Below are positions 10,654-23,803 of a stretch of DNA of 64,000 bases, piece by piece. The DNA is from Helopsaltes ochotensis. Lineage: Eukaryota > Chordata > Aves > Passeriformes > Locustellidae. Position numbers and translations under genes: made by a program. Every line of letters begins with the position of its first letter. Within the stretch, counting starts at the first letter, position 1. The stretch spans positions 479,762 to 543,761 of the forward strand of contig VXBM01000430.1 of assembly GCA_013400155.1 (NCBI GenBank), written 5' to 3'. The notes beneath the pieces were generated by a model. That model saw only the letters and a program-made list of their open reading frames with translations, did no database searches and was not told the origin of the DNA.

Positions 10654-12149
10654 GTTTGAAGGATGAAGGATAATGAAGATAATAAAAAGCCTTGAGTGCT
10701 TATGAGGTTTTTTTGATGAATGTATGCATTCCCTGAAATAGGAAGACAGAAAAATTAAGGAAATTGTATGCCCTGATACCATTGTGACTAAAATTTAGTA
10801 TTCTGTTACTAATTAAATAGATAACAAAGTATTAGAAAAGATATTTTGTGAATTTCTAGTGGTTTTTTCACTATGTTACCTAGTTCTTATCCAAGAAGAA
10901 ATTATTTTCTTCCAAGTGCTTATTTTTCTGAAATGTGTCAGGTCATGAAATTTAGCCTCTAATTTATTTATAAAGAATTTATTACTAGTGACCCAAATAT
11001 ATGATGACAAGTCACAAGAGGTTTTCAAGGAGACCTTTCTGAGTGTGTGGTGCTTACTAGCTTCTAAATGCAGATAAGTTAATTTCACTGAACAGTGGAT
11101 GCAACTCGCACAGAAATGTTAAATCAAATGCTTCAGGATATGCCTATATTAAATTTCACAGGAACCAATCAGGATCATGTGCATGAAGCAGAAGTTTTAC
11201 ACTTTGGAATGCTGAAGGTTATATGCCAATCAAACGAAAGTTGTGAAAATTGGAGTTTGTGAGGAGAGATGTCTAGAAATGCTTTCAAATTCTTCTTATT
11301 CTTCATATGGAATAAAAACAAAAACAAAAAAACTCTGTTTTTTCTTTGTAAAGAAAAAAAGATTTGTCTCTAAATCTTGGACATGGTTCCTTAACTTGCA
11401 TGCAGTACTTTGGAATAGTAAAGTATGTTCTATATAATTTTCCATAATCTTTATACTATGAATTTGTGTTTTGTCCATTATAAAGATGTGTTCACATACT
11501 GAAAAAAAAATAGAATCACTTGATAAAACCCCCCCAAAATATCTATAATCATAACAACATAATATTTAAAAAAGAGTTTTAAGAAATATTTGTGTTCAAT
11601 CTTATAAGCCAAAACTTCATTTGCTCTTTGTATTCGCTAAATTATTAAATGTTTAAATACAAGACATTAATGTCTTTTCCTTAGCCTGAAAAGGAAATAA
11701 AATTATACTAATTATGTTAGGATCACTTGTCATTACTTCTATAAATGGTCATACAAAACAAGACACAATAAAATTTTTTGCTTGTTTGGGGCTTTTTGCT
11801 TTGAGCCAAGAAGAAAACAGAATTATGCTTTAAAACCATACAGCCCTAAAAATGAGTGTAAACAAATTTGGATTGAAAGTACATTTCACTTGGGGCTGTT
11901 TTAGAAAAATGAAAGAGTTGTTAGCTAGTGTGTTGTAATGTTACATTGTATTTTAAATAAACTTATATGGGGTTAGAATTGTTCCTGCACAGAAGGTAAA
12001 AATCACTTTTCTGAAGAGGGGTGAGACAAAAAGCGAACAAAATTTAGATTTTTTTTTTTTTTAACCTAAAACATTGATATAATTGGCAAAGCAATTTTAA
12101 AAAAATATAACTATTTTACATAATCCCAAGTAGAATATATGGAATACTA

Positions 12150-13121
12150 GAATCAGAGAATCATAGACTGATTTACGATGGAAGGGATATTAAAAACAAA
12201 TTAGTTCCAACCCCACTGCCATGTGCAGGGACAATTTCCAATAGCCCAGTTTGTTTAGAACTCCATCCATTCTGGCTTTGGACACTTCCAGGGGTGGGAC
12301 CTCCACAACTTCTCTGGGCAAATGGTTCCAGGGCCTCATCACTGCACAGTAAAGAATTTTGTCATAACATCTAATCTAAACCTGCGCTCTTTCAGTTTGA
12401 AGCCATTCCCTCTTGTCCTGTCACTACACATCCCTGTAAAAAGTCCCTCTCCATTTTTCTTGTAGGTTCCGTTCAGGTACTGGAAGGCTACAATTAGGTC
12501 AGCCCAAAGCCTTCTCTTTTCCAGGTCAAACAAACACAATTCTCTCAGCTTTCTGCTCACAGGAGAAGTGCTCCTTTCCTCTAACCAGCTTGGCGGTCCC
12601 CTCTGGACTCACTCCAGCACGTGAATGTCTTTTTGTACTGAGGACCCCAGAGCTGGATGCAGCACTCCAGGTGGGGTCTCACGAGAGCAGAGCAGATGGA
12701 CAGAATTCCCTCCCTTGCTCTGCTGCCCACACTGCTTTGGATGCAGCCCCAGGACACTTCTGGCTTTCTGGGCTCCAAACACACATGGCTGGCTCATGTC
12801 CAGCCTCTCACCCACCAGCAGCCCCAGGTCCTTCTCACAGGGCTGCTCTCAATCTGTGCATCCCCCAGCCTGTGTTGACACCAGGGGTTGTCCTGACCCA
12901 GCTGAAGACCCTTGCACTGGGTCTTGTTAAATCTCATGAGATTTGCATTGTTCCAATTTTTGAGCTGGTCCAGGTCCCTCTGGATGGCATCTCATCCTTC
13001 AGATGAGTTAACTGCACCACTCAGCTTGGTGTCATCTGCAAATTTGTTGAGGGTGAACTCAATTCCTTCCTCTTTGTTAGTAATGAAAATATTAAATTAC
13101 TCCGGTCCCAGTACAGACCAG
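12150..13121 (-). mobile_element. CR1 LINE fragment (copy 2), complete 3' end
   Basis: This is a CR1 non-LTR retrotransposon 3' region inserted in antisense orientation. On the minus strand it runs from a CTGGTCTGTACTGGGACCGG-like phrase (right end, about 13121), through the reverse-transcriptase C-terminal region, to the tail TCTATGATTCTCTGATTCTAG (left end, about 12150). Phrases such as ACACTTCCAGGGGTGGGACC, CAACTTCTCTGGGCAAATGG and CTGGATGCAGCACTCCAG are typical of CR1 read backwards. It closely matches copy 1 (7192-7919), in the opposite direction. The open frames of 67-138 codons inside it are remnants or shadows. It is 5'-truncated and not intact. Confidence 0.93.
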
Positions 13122-13827
13122 TACAAAAAAAAAGTTTGGTTTTATATATACTAATAACAGAAATAGAAACAAGAATGTTTTGTAGTGGTGGAGAATCATA
13201 GGAAAATTGTGAATCATCCAGCTCATGGCATGTTCCAAAACTTAGGCACATTGATGTGAACTCAACTTTCTTATACCTTCAATCAGTAAATCAGCATAAT
13301 AACAAATTCAGAAGTCTATACAGATGTTATTTATGAACACTAAAATAGATACTATGAAATCACTTGTCTACCTGTTGTGACCTCTTACCTACCTGATGTA
13401 TTTTTCATTTAACACAATAATTATTACAAATTAAGATATTCAATATCTTACATTAAATGAGTGGTCTGTGTATAAACTACTGAGCTCTGGATTTGGACTA
13501 GTAAAACAGGCTGATAGAGTCCAGATTGGATGTGCATGTAGGCTGCAGGACAAAAGATATGAATTTGTATTTTTCTTATTTTTAAAGAGTGCTGCTGGGC
13601 TAAGGAACTTGCACTGGAGTATTTGTTCAGTTTGGTTCCAGAGAGAAAGAGGAGCTCTTTCATAAGATCAGCTAAATTGATATTTAGAAATGTCACCTGT
13701 GATATGATGGCCTTTTCTAATATATCCCAAGGTAAATATAACCTTTCACTCAAAATTTTTGTTGTTGAAATTATGTAGTTGCATAGTCCATTTCTTATTT
13801 GGAGTCTTTCATATTTAAATGATTTTA
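13122..13827. other. Non-genic stretch
   Basis: A+T-rich with no recognised repeat. The 176-codon minus-strand frame that begins in the next tract and extends here owes most of its length to the A/C-rich DNA. Confidence 0.55.
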
Positions 13828-13990
13828 CAAAAAAACAGAAAAAAAAAACCACAAAAAAAACCAAACAAAAAAAACCAAACAAAAAAAACCCCAAAACCAA
13901 AACCCAAAAAAAAAACCCAAACAAAAACAAACTAAAAAACAAAACAAGAACAAACAAACAAACAAACAAACCCACCAAAACAACCCCCTC
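13828..13990. repeat. C/A-rich low-complexity tract
   Basis: About 160 bases of A runs broken by C, CC and CCC (AAACCAAAC, CAAACAAACAAAC). It encodes only low-complexity Lys/Thr/Asn on + and Phe/Val/Leu on -. It is not a gene. Confidence 0.9.
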
Positions 13991-15614
13991 ACAATGTATT
14001 TTTAAACAGACCTACCTTTTTTTTTTTTTTTTGCATCTCAATATCATTGATTTCTATTTATATATATGGTAGAAAGCATGTCATTAACATGGTAGGGAAT
14101 GGTTGAGCAGAATTTGAGTGATTGAATAATTTCCCACAAGAAGGGGAAAATCAGTCTTTTTAGATTGGGCAAAAAGGTAATTTTGGTGTGAGAAACATAT
14201 GGGAAATGGTGGAAAGCGTACATACTAAATCAAAATTTTTATGATATAGTGCTATCTTTCTATGCATTGTCCTCACAAGCCAAGAGGAATTTTGTAATAG
14301 TTTCATCTTTAAAAGTTTTTACTTTTTCTGTGTATTGCGTCATCTTACCTTTTGCCCAAGCCTGCTGCAAAACCAGGCACAGCTCCCCCAATGACACCAG
14401 CAAATGTTGACAGGAAACCTATGCTGCTTTAGAGTAGTCCTCAGCTAAATTGCTCAGGAGACCTGTCAAAAATGTCTTACAGCTCTCATAGCACACATAT
14501 TAGAGTTACCTTCTGGGTGATCTGAGGGAAGAATAGTGCTACATACTTTCTTCTCAAGATCAGCAATGGAAATATTACCCTGGCTTTGGATGTGCTCTGA
14601 AAATTGCTTGTGAATTATTTCCAACACACTGTCCTAACTTAATAGCTTTTAGGAACAAAAAAGGATCAAAAGCTTTTAGGATCAAAATTTTACAGCATTG
14701 GGGTGGGGTTTTTTTAACGCTTTGTGCCAGGCAGCATTTCCACGAGGTTACTGCAGAGATCTATTGCTCACAAAAAACTCTTCCATGGATCAGAGAGACA
14801 AAAAAGCTTAATATGTAAAAAATATTTAATGAGCGTGCATATATTAATATATCGTGCTAATATGATGTGCTAATGTGTATTTAGGACAACTGTATGAAAT
14901 AGCTTACACAAGTTAGTAAGATAATCTAGGTGGGAATGTCACTTTTAACTTTTCCATATGTACTAAATAAAGAGCAGCTGTGTGGAATTGGTAAACTGAG
15001 CTAGACTAATGGATGCATTATATATATATGACAGACTGTGCTTACAGAAGGCCTACAATGGGAAAAAACTGATGCTTTTGTCAGTGTGATAGCACCCATC
15101 TCAAGATATAATACAAGGCTGCAATAAAAAAACAAGCAAGAAACGTACTGATATTTTACGTTAAGGTGTTCATATCTCTTCTTTCCCCCACTCACAGAAA
15201 TTATATTCAAGTGGCTTTCAGAAGTCTTGTTCATAGATGTCTGGTGGCGGTCTCATTCAAAAGACAAATCTTGAACTGATTACAAAATTTCCTAGCTAAA
15301 AACCTAAGGATCCAGGGCAGGTCAGTTCCATAAGCCTTGTGCAGTGGTGCCCTGATTTTGGGAAAAGCATTAGTCATGTTGCAATGCTCTGCATTGTTGG
15401 TTTGACCCCACACTGTAAATCTGACATGAGAAAAATGTATTGTCTATCCTCCTATCATCTGTGCACATCATACTCAATAGAGCTGATTTGGAAATTTTGA
15501 TTTGTTGTACTCATTTGCTAAGCAGGACATCTTTACCTGTTGCTGAACACTAGGGCAGTATGTCTGCCTGACAAAGGTAAATGGTTACAAAACCAGATTT
15601 TTGCTATGTAGCTT
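13991..15614. other. Non-genic stretch
   Basis: Contains a T16 run (14017-14032) and an imperfect repeat of the words AGCTTTTAGGA and GGATCAAAA (about 14644-14688). No gene or interspersed repeat recognised. Open frames of up to 77 codons show nothing recognisable. Confidence 0.5.
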
Positions 15615-15945
15615 TCCTACCCTGAATGCCCTGCCCCCTCTTCTTCCCTGCCCCTCTTCTTCTTCCTCCAGCTTTATATACTGAGCATGACACGGTAAGG
15701 GATAGCTCTTTGTCCAGTTGGGTTCAGCTGTCCCAGCTGTGTCCCCTCACAGCCTCTTGCCCATCCCCAGTCCCCCGCTGTCAAGGCAACATGAGAAGCA
15801 GAAAAGGCTGGGATTTTGCACAGGTACTCTTCAGCAATAGCTGAAACAGCTAATGTTACAGCAGGTTTTTTTTCAGTAATTCAAATATAGCACTGTAGGA
15901 GCTGCTATGGAGAAAATCGACTCTGTCCCAACAAAATAAGTACAA
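15615..15945 (+). mobile_element. Interspersed repeat, probable avian LTR/ERV type (second)
   Basis: A G+C-richer block with a pyrimidine-rich head (CCCTCTTCTTCC words), then TATATACTGAGCATGACA, GTCCAGTTGGGTTCAGCTGT, TGTCCCCTCACAGCCTCTTG, a GAGAAGCAGAAAAGG phrase and a CAGCAATAGCTGAAACA phrase, ending near GACTCTGTCCCAACAAAATA. I recognise this wording from repeated bird sequences of LTR-retrotransposon character. The exact family is not assigned and the boundaries are approximate. No coding capacity is evident. Confidence 0.55.
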
Positions 15946-17577
15946 CTATCAAAGATTTCTTCAGGTTACATTGATCTCTTTGTTAAGGATGATTTAATGC
16001 AATATTACTTTGCTTAAAATGAGACATCACTTGTCTGTCTCAAGCATCTCTTCTGATAATTTTACTTATGTTAATAGAATGTAGGTAACAAACAGAAAGA
16101 GTGGATGAAACTAAACTGTGTGAATGACATATACTTATTTAATTATGTTGATAGAAAAACTGTCATTATGCATTTCTAATTGGACATTTGCTTCTAATAG
16201 TTTTGTTAGATATAGCTTCACTACCTTTAGAACAACACCTTTTAGCTATAATCTGGAGGTGGACCAGGATGACTGTACCCATCTTTATTAGAAAATAAAT
16301 GTTCCATCTGCTCTATTTTTGTACATAACATATGGTGACAATAACAAAATAATAATACCTAGGGGGAAAAGTACCATCTCTCTGTGTATTTTAGGATGGC
16401 TGTATAATACTGTGAGATTCTGTTACTGTCATTCCATTACAATATGTTACAGAAGCAAAAAATATATTTTAATGGCCTGTATCTTTTGTGGTAATATCAT
16501 GATCATGTTGTAGTAACATGAGAAATTTTGTGATTTGAACAGGATGTCATTAGAAAATGACTGGTATAATAATATGAAGTTAGTACAAATTCAGGAAGCA
16601 CATCCACACTTTAGATTATGTTATAATACCAATGGAAATTAAGGTTCGTCTAATTAAAGTCTAGTTGTATAATCCAAATAGACAGTTACTATTTTAGTGG
16701 TAATGACACTGATATTTACAGACTGAAATATCTAGGTGATAAAGAAAAGCTTCAGTAGAAATACAGCTAAATTTATGGTACGTAAGTGACTCAAGTTTTT
16801 GACTTCTCTGATGCTTTGTTCATTTTTCTGGTTTTATTTAGCCTAGTATTTTAAGTTGGTACACATCCTCAGGAGGGATGGAGTAGGATGGAGTAAGGGA
16901 GAGGATTACAGGAAGCTATCTGTCCTGATTTTTTTTTAAAATGAAGAATTTTATGATTGATGGTGACCATTTTTTTCTTCTCAGGTTTGAATCTGTCGTG
17001 GGATTTTTTTTTTTTTTAGTGTTTTCAAACACCCTGCCACTGTTTGACTTCTGTTTGTTGGTTGCTACCTAAACTGTGTTTGCCCCTTTGTGAAAGCAGT
17101 TTGCAATTATTAGTTTAGATTCCGTGATGACCTCCTCCAACCCCAGTGTAACATATAGGGGTAATGTTTGCTACTTACCAGCTTTATAGATTTGTCAGAC
17201 CTTTGCAGCGAGTCATATTCACATTGCTAAACTCAATTCTGGTCAAGACAAGACAGGAGGTGTTGCACTGTCAAGTTAATAGAAATTCTGTGGCCTTCCA
17301 TGAGTAAGGTCAAATCACTACATGGACTGGCATCACCACCACACTCTCAGTTTAAATTTTGAAATATATTCCATGTGGACACCCTTCCACGTAGATACCC
17401 TTTACTGTGTGGGCTTTTAAATTTTGGATTTGATCTCTTGTTTGGCTTGGGGGTTTTGGTGTGCTTTGGGGCGGGGGTGGTTCTGCTTTTAAGGCTAATC
17501 AGTGAAATTATTTGGAAAACTACTTGTTGATCCTCTGACAGGATAGCAAAGATACACTATAACTTTTATTATATCTA
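15946..17577. other. Non-genic stretch
   Basis: A+T-rich, with a T run near 17007-17019 and a G/T-rich segment (about 17440-17490). No gene or repeat family recognised. Confidence 0.5.
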
Positions 17578-17634
17578 TCTGGGTTGGATTTGATGATCTT
17601 AAAGAGCTCATTCCAACCTAGTAATTCTTTGAAA
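17578..17634 (+). mobile_element. Short CR1 3' tail
   Basis: GGGTTGGATTTGATGATCTT, then AAGAGCTCATTCCAACCTAG, is the characteristic CR1 3' end in sense orientation. Only the last 55-60 bases of the element are present. The terminal octamers have decayed to ATTCTTTGAAA. Confidence 0.8.
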
Positions 17635-19772
17635 CTGAAATGTTCCAAATCAAGTTGCATCAGACATCAGATCAGCTATCAATATATTAAAATTATTTGG
17701 GAGAAAAACACTTATAAAAATTTAATCTTTGAATGATTGAAAGTGAAATATGCCTCAATAGAGAATACCAGAAGGAACCCTAGGAGCTTAACCATGGTCC
17801 TGTTCTTTAGAATACGCAAGGCTTGGTGTTCTACAGCCTTACTCAATGACCATTTTTCCTTTTTTATCTCTTCATTCAAGGAGAGTGATGGAAAGTGATG
17901 TCTCGAGAGATATTATGAAAATAAACAGCTTCAGAGGAACAGCTTGCCTTTCTCACATTTTGCTTTTCCAGCTCCTACCTAATAATAAAACAAACAAAAA
18001 AAATTATCTCTCCCTTTGGTCTAAAATGCCTTCTTTCTGAGTGTGATAACATTCAGGTGTTTTTTATGGACCTTGTCCTGCTGCCTGAGGAACAGGGGGT
18101 CTTAAAAAACGTTTTTTTGCTACAATGCTGTAAATCTCTATAATCGAATGGCCCGAGCTCCATGGATTCTTTTGAAGGTAGCTTGTTTAAACTCATACTT
18201 AACTCTTTATAATACATCCCAGAAGAGTCTGATCACAGAGTGACCGATAAAAGCTGCGAAGTGGTTCAGCTGATACCCATGAGGGAAAGTAATTGACTTG
18301 GGAGTACAAGCAAAGGTTCATCTGGCCACAGATTACTCATTTTCTAAGAGATTGCAAAGATACTGCTTGAAAAAGAATTTGCTGCGACTGAGGTTGGAGA
18401 AAAAAGTCAAAAGGACAAGTTTGTCTTGAAAGTTTAAGAATGCTCGTTGATAAATGTGGAAAACAAAGAAAACATTTTAGGAAGAAGTCTTGCTTGCTAA
18501 TTTTGGCTCTATTCTTGTGGATTTGAATAGATTTAAACCTTTGAGCAATACTTATTGTTTTTGAGATAGAAATATGAGAAAAAATAAGAAAAGAAGGATG
18601 TAATTTCAGAGTATATGCAAAGTTAGGTGCAAAGTTTATCTTTGAATTGCATTTTCATGCTATTTCTGTGAAGAACAGTTGTAGAAATTACAATTTATTT
18701 CCTCAGTTTCTCTTTCCAATTCATTAAAATTCAAGATTTTTTTTTTTGATTCAATAAACTGACAGTTATTTATGTCCTCTGAGCAGAAAGTATAACAAAT
18801 GTTTTACCTTGAAAATCTTGGTGCTTGATGCATCAAATTGCTGTGGGTAGAAAAACTAAGGTGATGCTGCAACTTAAGTCATATGTGATGGATTCTGCCT
18901 GTTCAAATTTGCAGGTGTGGATCACTGTACACCATAAATGTCTGTACTCAGCCTAAAAGCTACATTAGCTGTTAAAATTTATTTTCTATTTCTGTGTATA
19001 GGAAGATTGTATAAGAATTTTTGTTGTTTCTTCCTCTGACAATTGTTGCAACAGACCTGAAGAAGTTAAATGAAACATAATTGTCAGGTCCGTAACATCT
19101 AAAAGGAAAAGTGACTCATAATTTTACAATATTTGCACCAGTAAATGTGGTAGAAGTGTAATGTTATTGTCAGTGTATACCTCATGCTTCCTAAGCAGAA
19201 TTTCTTATTTCACATTTCAAATCTGTAGAGACCTGTCCTTGTTTAATAAAAGTCCCATGTAAAGCTAGGAATGTCTTAGCTTGAATTCAATCCTCATGTA
19301 GATGTATTTGCTAAAATAAAAGTAATACAGGCAACTGCTTTATGACCCAGATTAAAAGCGTGTGGATCTGCTCAGAGATTTTATTTTATTATACAAAGAA
19401 GGGTGCTAACATCCATTTCTTACACTCTTTTGTGGATAGACAATCATACTGAGTAATTTTCCTGCTTAATGATTTTTGTTGGTTTTTTTGACATATCTGT
19501 TAATGATGTTGAAAACACCTTTGAGAATTAGGAGGAGCAATTAATAAAATTGATTAACAGTACCTTAAAAAAATTTCAGGGCCTTAAGAGCAGTAAGTGA
19601 TATGATGATATGAGATCTTTATTTACTGCATCTACCAAACTGACAGTCAATAAGGATGGAAGGTTTGGATGTATGCTGTATTTTATGCCTTTTATACGTG
19701 CCCTGGAGAATTTTCAATCTTTGTGAATGAAATGCATGTAAGGTTTGTCAATAAATAGACTATTTGCAGTGC

Positions 19773-19791
19773 TTTTTTTTTTTTTTTTTTT
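19773..19791. repeat. T19 homopolymer
   Basis: Nineteen uninterrupted T on the + strand. Confidence 0.9.
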
Positions 19792-22022
19792 CATTTATAA
19801 TACTCTAAAAATTCACTGGTTTTTTTGTTCCTGACCAAGAATGGAAACAATGCTAATCCTCAACAGGGGGCATTAGAAGGAAGTCACAACAGTATTTGCC
19901 GTAGGTGTCTGCATGGTATAAATGTGACATAATATATTGTATATAATTTTGAAGGGCATAACCATATTGTAGAGACGTTTCCAAACTTCTGAAACTATGA
20001 GAAGTTAAAGAGGAGAACTCCTAGGTGAACTCTGCTATGATACATCTCCTTTGCCTCCCCTATGGAGGAATTGCTCCTTAAAGCATCTGCCTTTTGATTA
20101 TCATTCCTTGTCGATCGTTAATGAGGTGGTCATTTAAAGAAAACAAAATGCTGGATTAAGCCTGAACAACGTGTAAGTCCTAATTACACATATTTATGTG
20201 AAAGTTCATGAATGGCCTGAAGGATCAACACAGACTGCTTGCTCTATCTCTAGCACAACATTCATTCGGCGCAACTTCATATTTTCTGTTACCTCAAATC
20301 CTGGTGATTGGATATTTGTGTCCCATAAAATTAACTGCAAAATCATAAAATTTCAATCTTTCTAAATTTGTATATGAATGAAATATGCCTGAGAAGAACA
20401 TGTAGAAGATAAAATATTTGGTTAATTTTTACTCAGTAATTGATTTAATCAGTAATTACTAATAGCCAACACTAGTGTATTAGATGAGTAGTGCTAAATA
20501 CTTTAAACAGGGTGTTTCCTGTATCTACTGTAACTCAATGATATAATAATATGTGAATAAAGATTTAAAGCAATATCCATACAAATGAGCTTTAGCTTTG
20601 ACATTATGCTTAGTTCTCTGTGCTTTAGGGATGTTAATATTGATTTATATTTACACAATCTGTCAAATGTAGCCAAGAAATCATTCAAAGGTAAAAAAAT
20701 TGCAAAGAAGACATGACTATGAGTGAAATATGAATAAAAATAAAAGGAAGATTTTTGGCTTGATTTGGTGTTGATATACTGTACTGTCAGTAACTGAAAT
20801 AATCAGCAGGTCTCTGTAAAGTCGTGATTTTTTTAAGCATTAAACTTCTGGTTCTGTAGATAGTTTTAGGTACTGCTGCAATTGCTTTAATGATAGGGAA
20901 ATTTTTTAATCTCTGTATTTATTTTGTGAATTCTGCTGTAAAAACTCAAAGACAAATAGGATAAAAGTATAGAGGATTTTGTGGGAGTAATTGCCATATG
21001 TAGGCATATACTTATGTTCTATCAAATTAAAAAAGGAAGAATTTTCACTTTAAAAACTTTTACTATGCTGGGTTATATTCAGTAAAACTTAAATTTATCT
21101 TGTTTTATTTTGATAGAGGAAACTTAGATTTAAAGTTTCTAGATTTTCTATTACGTTTTTTTCTTAAGAAGTCAGTGTCTCCCTAAATAATATTATAAGA
21201 AGAATTAGCAGGAAATACCCTACTCTCTGAATAGAATAGGTTCTGAAATTACTATATTTTGGGTTTGCCTAGGTAGTTTCCACTGATGGTTCTCCTAGGC
21301 AGAGAGGCAATTTTCAATATCTTGATTCTTAAAGTAATCTTATTTGCAAAAATGTCTCCTTACTTTCATTGTTTTGATTTGAAAACCATCTTTATGTCAA
21401 GTGAGTTATAAAAATAATTGAACTATTGACAAAGCTGCAAATCTGTAGGTTTTAAATTGTAGGAAATACACGGTTCCTTTGGTTTCTGCATATTGATTAT
21501 GCTGAGAATATAAAAACCTTGATAAAGTGGCAAAGATTGCAATTTAAACAAAAGGAAATGAAGCTGAAAAATTAAGTGAGTCTTTGAATTAACATCAGCA
21601 AATGAATTTTTCCACATTCTGAATATGTGGGTTTTTTTCATATAAACTGTGAAACACCAAAGTTGAAAATGAATCTAATCTATTGTGAACATTAAGAATA
21701 TATTGTTCATATTTACGAATATTCCAAATCAAAGTGTAGATGCTAAAATCAAAGAACATAGAGAGTCTATCAATTTTTTTTTTACAACAATACTATAAAA
21801 AGATATGTGGAGAGAATAGTGACATCATCTTCCTGTGGTATTATCTTGGATACAGTTCAGAGTGCAGACATTTTCAGGTGCTACTCAAAGAAGTCCTACA
21901 ACAAACTGTTGATTAGAAAAATGAAAGATAAAATTGTTAAAGTTGTGGCAACTTGAAGTATTGCCCTACTAACTGGTGTCTCAGGCAGTTTGGTCACAAC
22001 TACGTTTTTGGTTATTGACAAA

Positions 22023-22057
22023 CAGCAGCGGGGCTGCTGCTGATTAGCTAACAATGG
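22023..22057. promoter_or_regulatory. Candidate regulatory cluster: GC hairpin plus homeobox/SOX-like motifs
   Basis: CAGCAGC (22023-22029) and GCTGCTG (22033-22039) form a 7-bp stem around GGG. Immediately right are GATTAG (homeodomain-like) and AACAATGG (22050-22057, SOX-like). Motif matches this short are weak evidence. It is listed because they cluster in unique-looking sequence. Confidence 0.25.
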
Positions 22058-23761
22058 CTTATCCTGAAAGAAGATAAATGGTTCCATGCTGCTCTACCAC
22101 CACCATTTCCATGATTACAGTAGAAAAAAATCAAAAATACTGCTGACAAAACTGCAACAGCAATCATTAACTTCAAAAAAGCTGAGCTTTGCACTTGATC
22201 AATCTCAAACTTAACAGTGGGTATTTTTCCTTGTATTTGGTGGTCTGTCCATTTTTCAATGGGGTAAGCAGGGGCTAAAACAAGGCTTGAAGTGTGGATT
22301 GTTGGATATTCAGGCTCTGGCTATCGGTTTATGTCTGGCTTTATTCTGGTTTTTTTTTTTATGTTTGCACATGGTCAAGCTTACTTGGAGGAAGCTCAAT
22401 GGAATCTAATGGTGTAATACCTTTTATGTGAGAAGAAATGAAAATGAGATTTCATTATGGTTCTCATGATTGATGAGATTTGTAAAATAAGAGGGAGTCC
22501 AATTACTAAACGGTGTTTCAGGCAAAAAGATCACTGAGTTTCTCAGTCACTCCTGACTGCTAATCAATTTGTTGAGTGATGATTAAAATGTTTTGCTTTG
22601 ATCTAAAATGACTTAGCAGTTTGAGTCCTAGCTAAATGGTTCTTTTTGATAAGGAACTGAATTCCTATTCCGTATATAAGTTGCCGTTCCCTGTTTTAAA
22701 ATGAAAAATTGCGTATAGCTCTTTTAGGGTTTTATAATTCTCTCCATTTTACTTATTCAAACCAGGAATTTTTCATCTTCACAATACTGAAATAACTTTT
22801 TGTTTATGAAGGTAGGAAAAGAGGATGAAATATGTCAGAGATAAAGAAGATATTAGTGTTTTCAAAATGTTTTTTTCAAGATCTTCCTACTTAGCATTTT
22901 GCAATATTTATTTTCTGTCTTTTAAATGGTTGTTGAGACAACAAAAATACATTTGTAAATGTCAGTGACATCCTGTTTTATTCCAGATAGTAAATCCATC
23001 TTTCTTAAATAAATGAAAAACAAGTTAAAAATCACGACATTGTGATATAAAATATTTTGGGGTTTTTTTATGGAAGAAAGCTGTCATGCAAGAGTGCCAG
23101 CATATTTCTTGTTTTTTGCCTGCATTTTTGAAGTTTTATTAAAAAATATATGGTTGTATACAGATTGTATTGTCATGTTACCAATGCAGAACTTCCAGAA
23201 AAAAAAAATATTCTGATAGACTATATCCCATCTACAGGTAGACCAAATTTCATTGCAAGCTCTTCAGATGCATAAAGGTGATGCAATAACAAATAAAATT
23301 TTGTAGAACAGAGCCATCATTCCCAATAACCTTGGTAATCCTTTCGCAAGGTTTGTCTAACAGTCAGATGAGAACATAAAAAAGTTTAATTTGTTTGCTC
23401 TGGGAAAAAAAATGCTGGTACATCAAAATGTCAAAGGAACTGATAACATCAAAGTAAACCTTTTCCTCATAGTAACATATGAAACTCCTGAACCCATCAT
23501 TTTCCAAAGTAGATTTATGATCTAAAAGCTTTGTGCAGAAGTCAGGTATGATTCAAACACATGGTTCTGGCCAAAATCCCAGATTAAATACTGTACCATT
23601 AAATCTGTTACTAGCCTAAAAATACAAACTTCTTATAAGCGTCTGTATAGTTTGTAAAATGTTTCAAAACCAAAGAGGTCTTAATACTCTTAAGCAGGTT
23701 TATTCAGGCAAAAGCTAAATTTGCTTTAATTTTTATTTTTCCTAGTTAAACAAACTAGGAT

Positions 23762-23803
23762 ATATGCTAATTAGAGAGTTAATATATGCTAACTTGGAGA
23801 GTT
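23762..23803. repeat. Imperfect 22-bp tandem duplication
   Basis: ATATGCTAATTAGAGAGTT is followed 22 bases later by ATATGCTAACTTGGAGAGTT. It is a simple local duplication. Confidence 0.7.

Larger units (their letters stand above)
9746..12149. other. Non-genic stretch with short tandem and inverted repeats
   Basis: No gene or interspersed repeat recognised. It contains an 11-bp tandem duplication (10164-10185), five spaced ACAAT words (10386-10419) and a perfect palindrome (10629-10653). Open frames up to 72 codons are unremarkable. Confidence 0.5.

Noticed and set aside
12581..13006. Frames of 67-138 codons on both strands
   Set aside because: They lie within CR1 copy 2 and are remnants or shadows of its dead ORF2, not host genes.
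13448..14072. Frames of 176 (-) and 97 (+) codons
   Set aside because: Their length comes mainly from the C/A-rich tract, which lacks stops in these frames. Outside it the sequence has no coding character.
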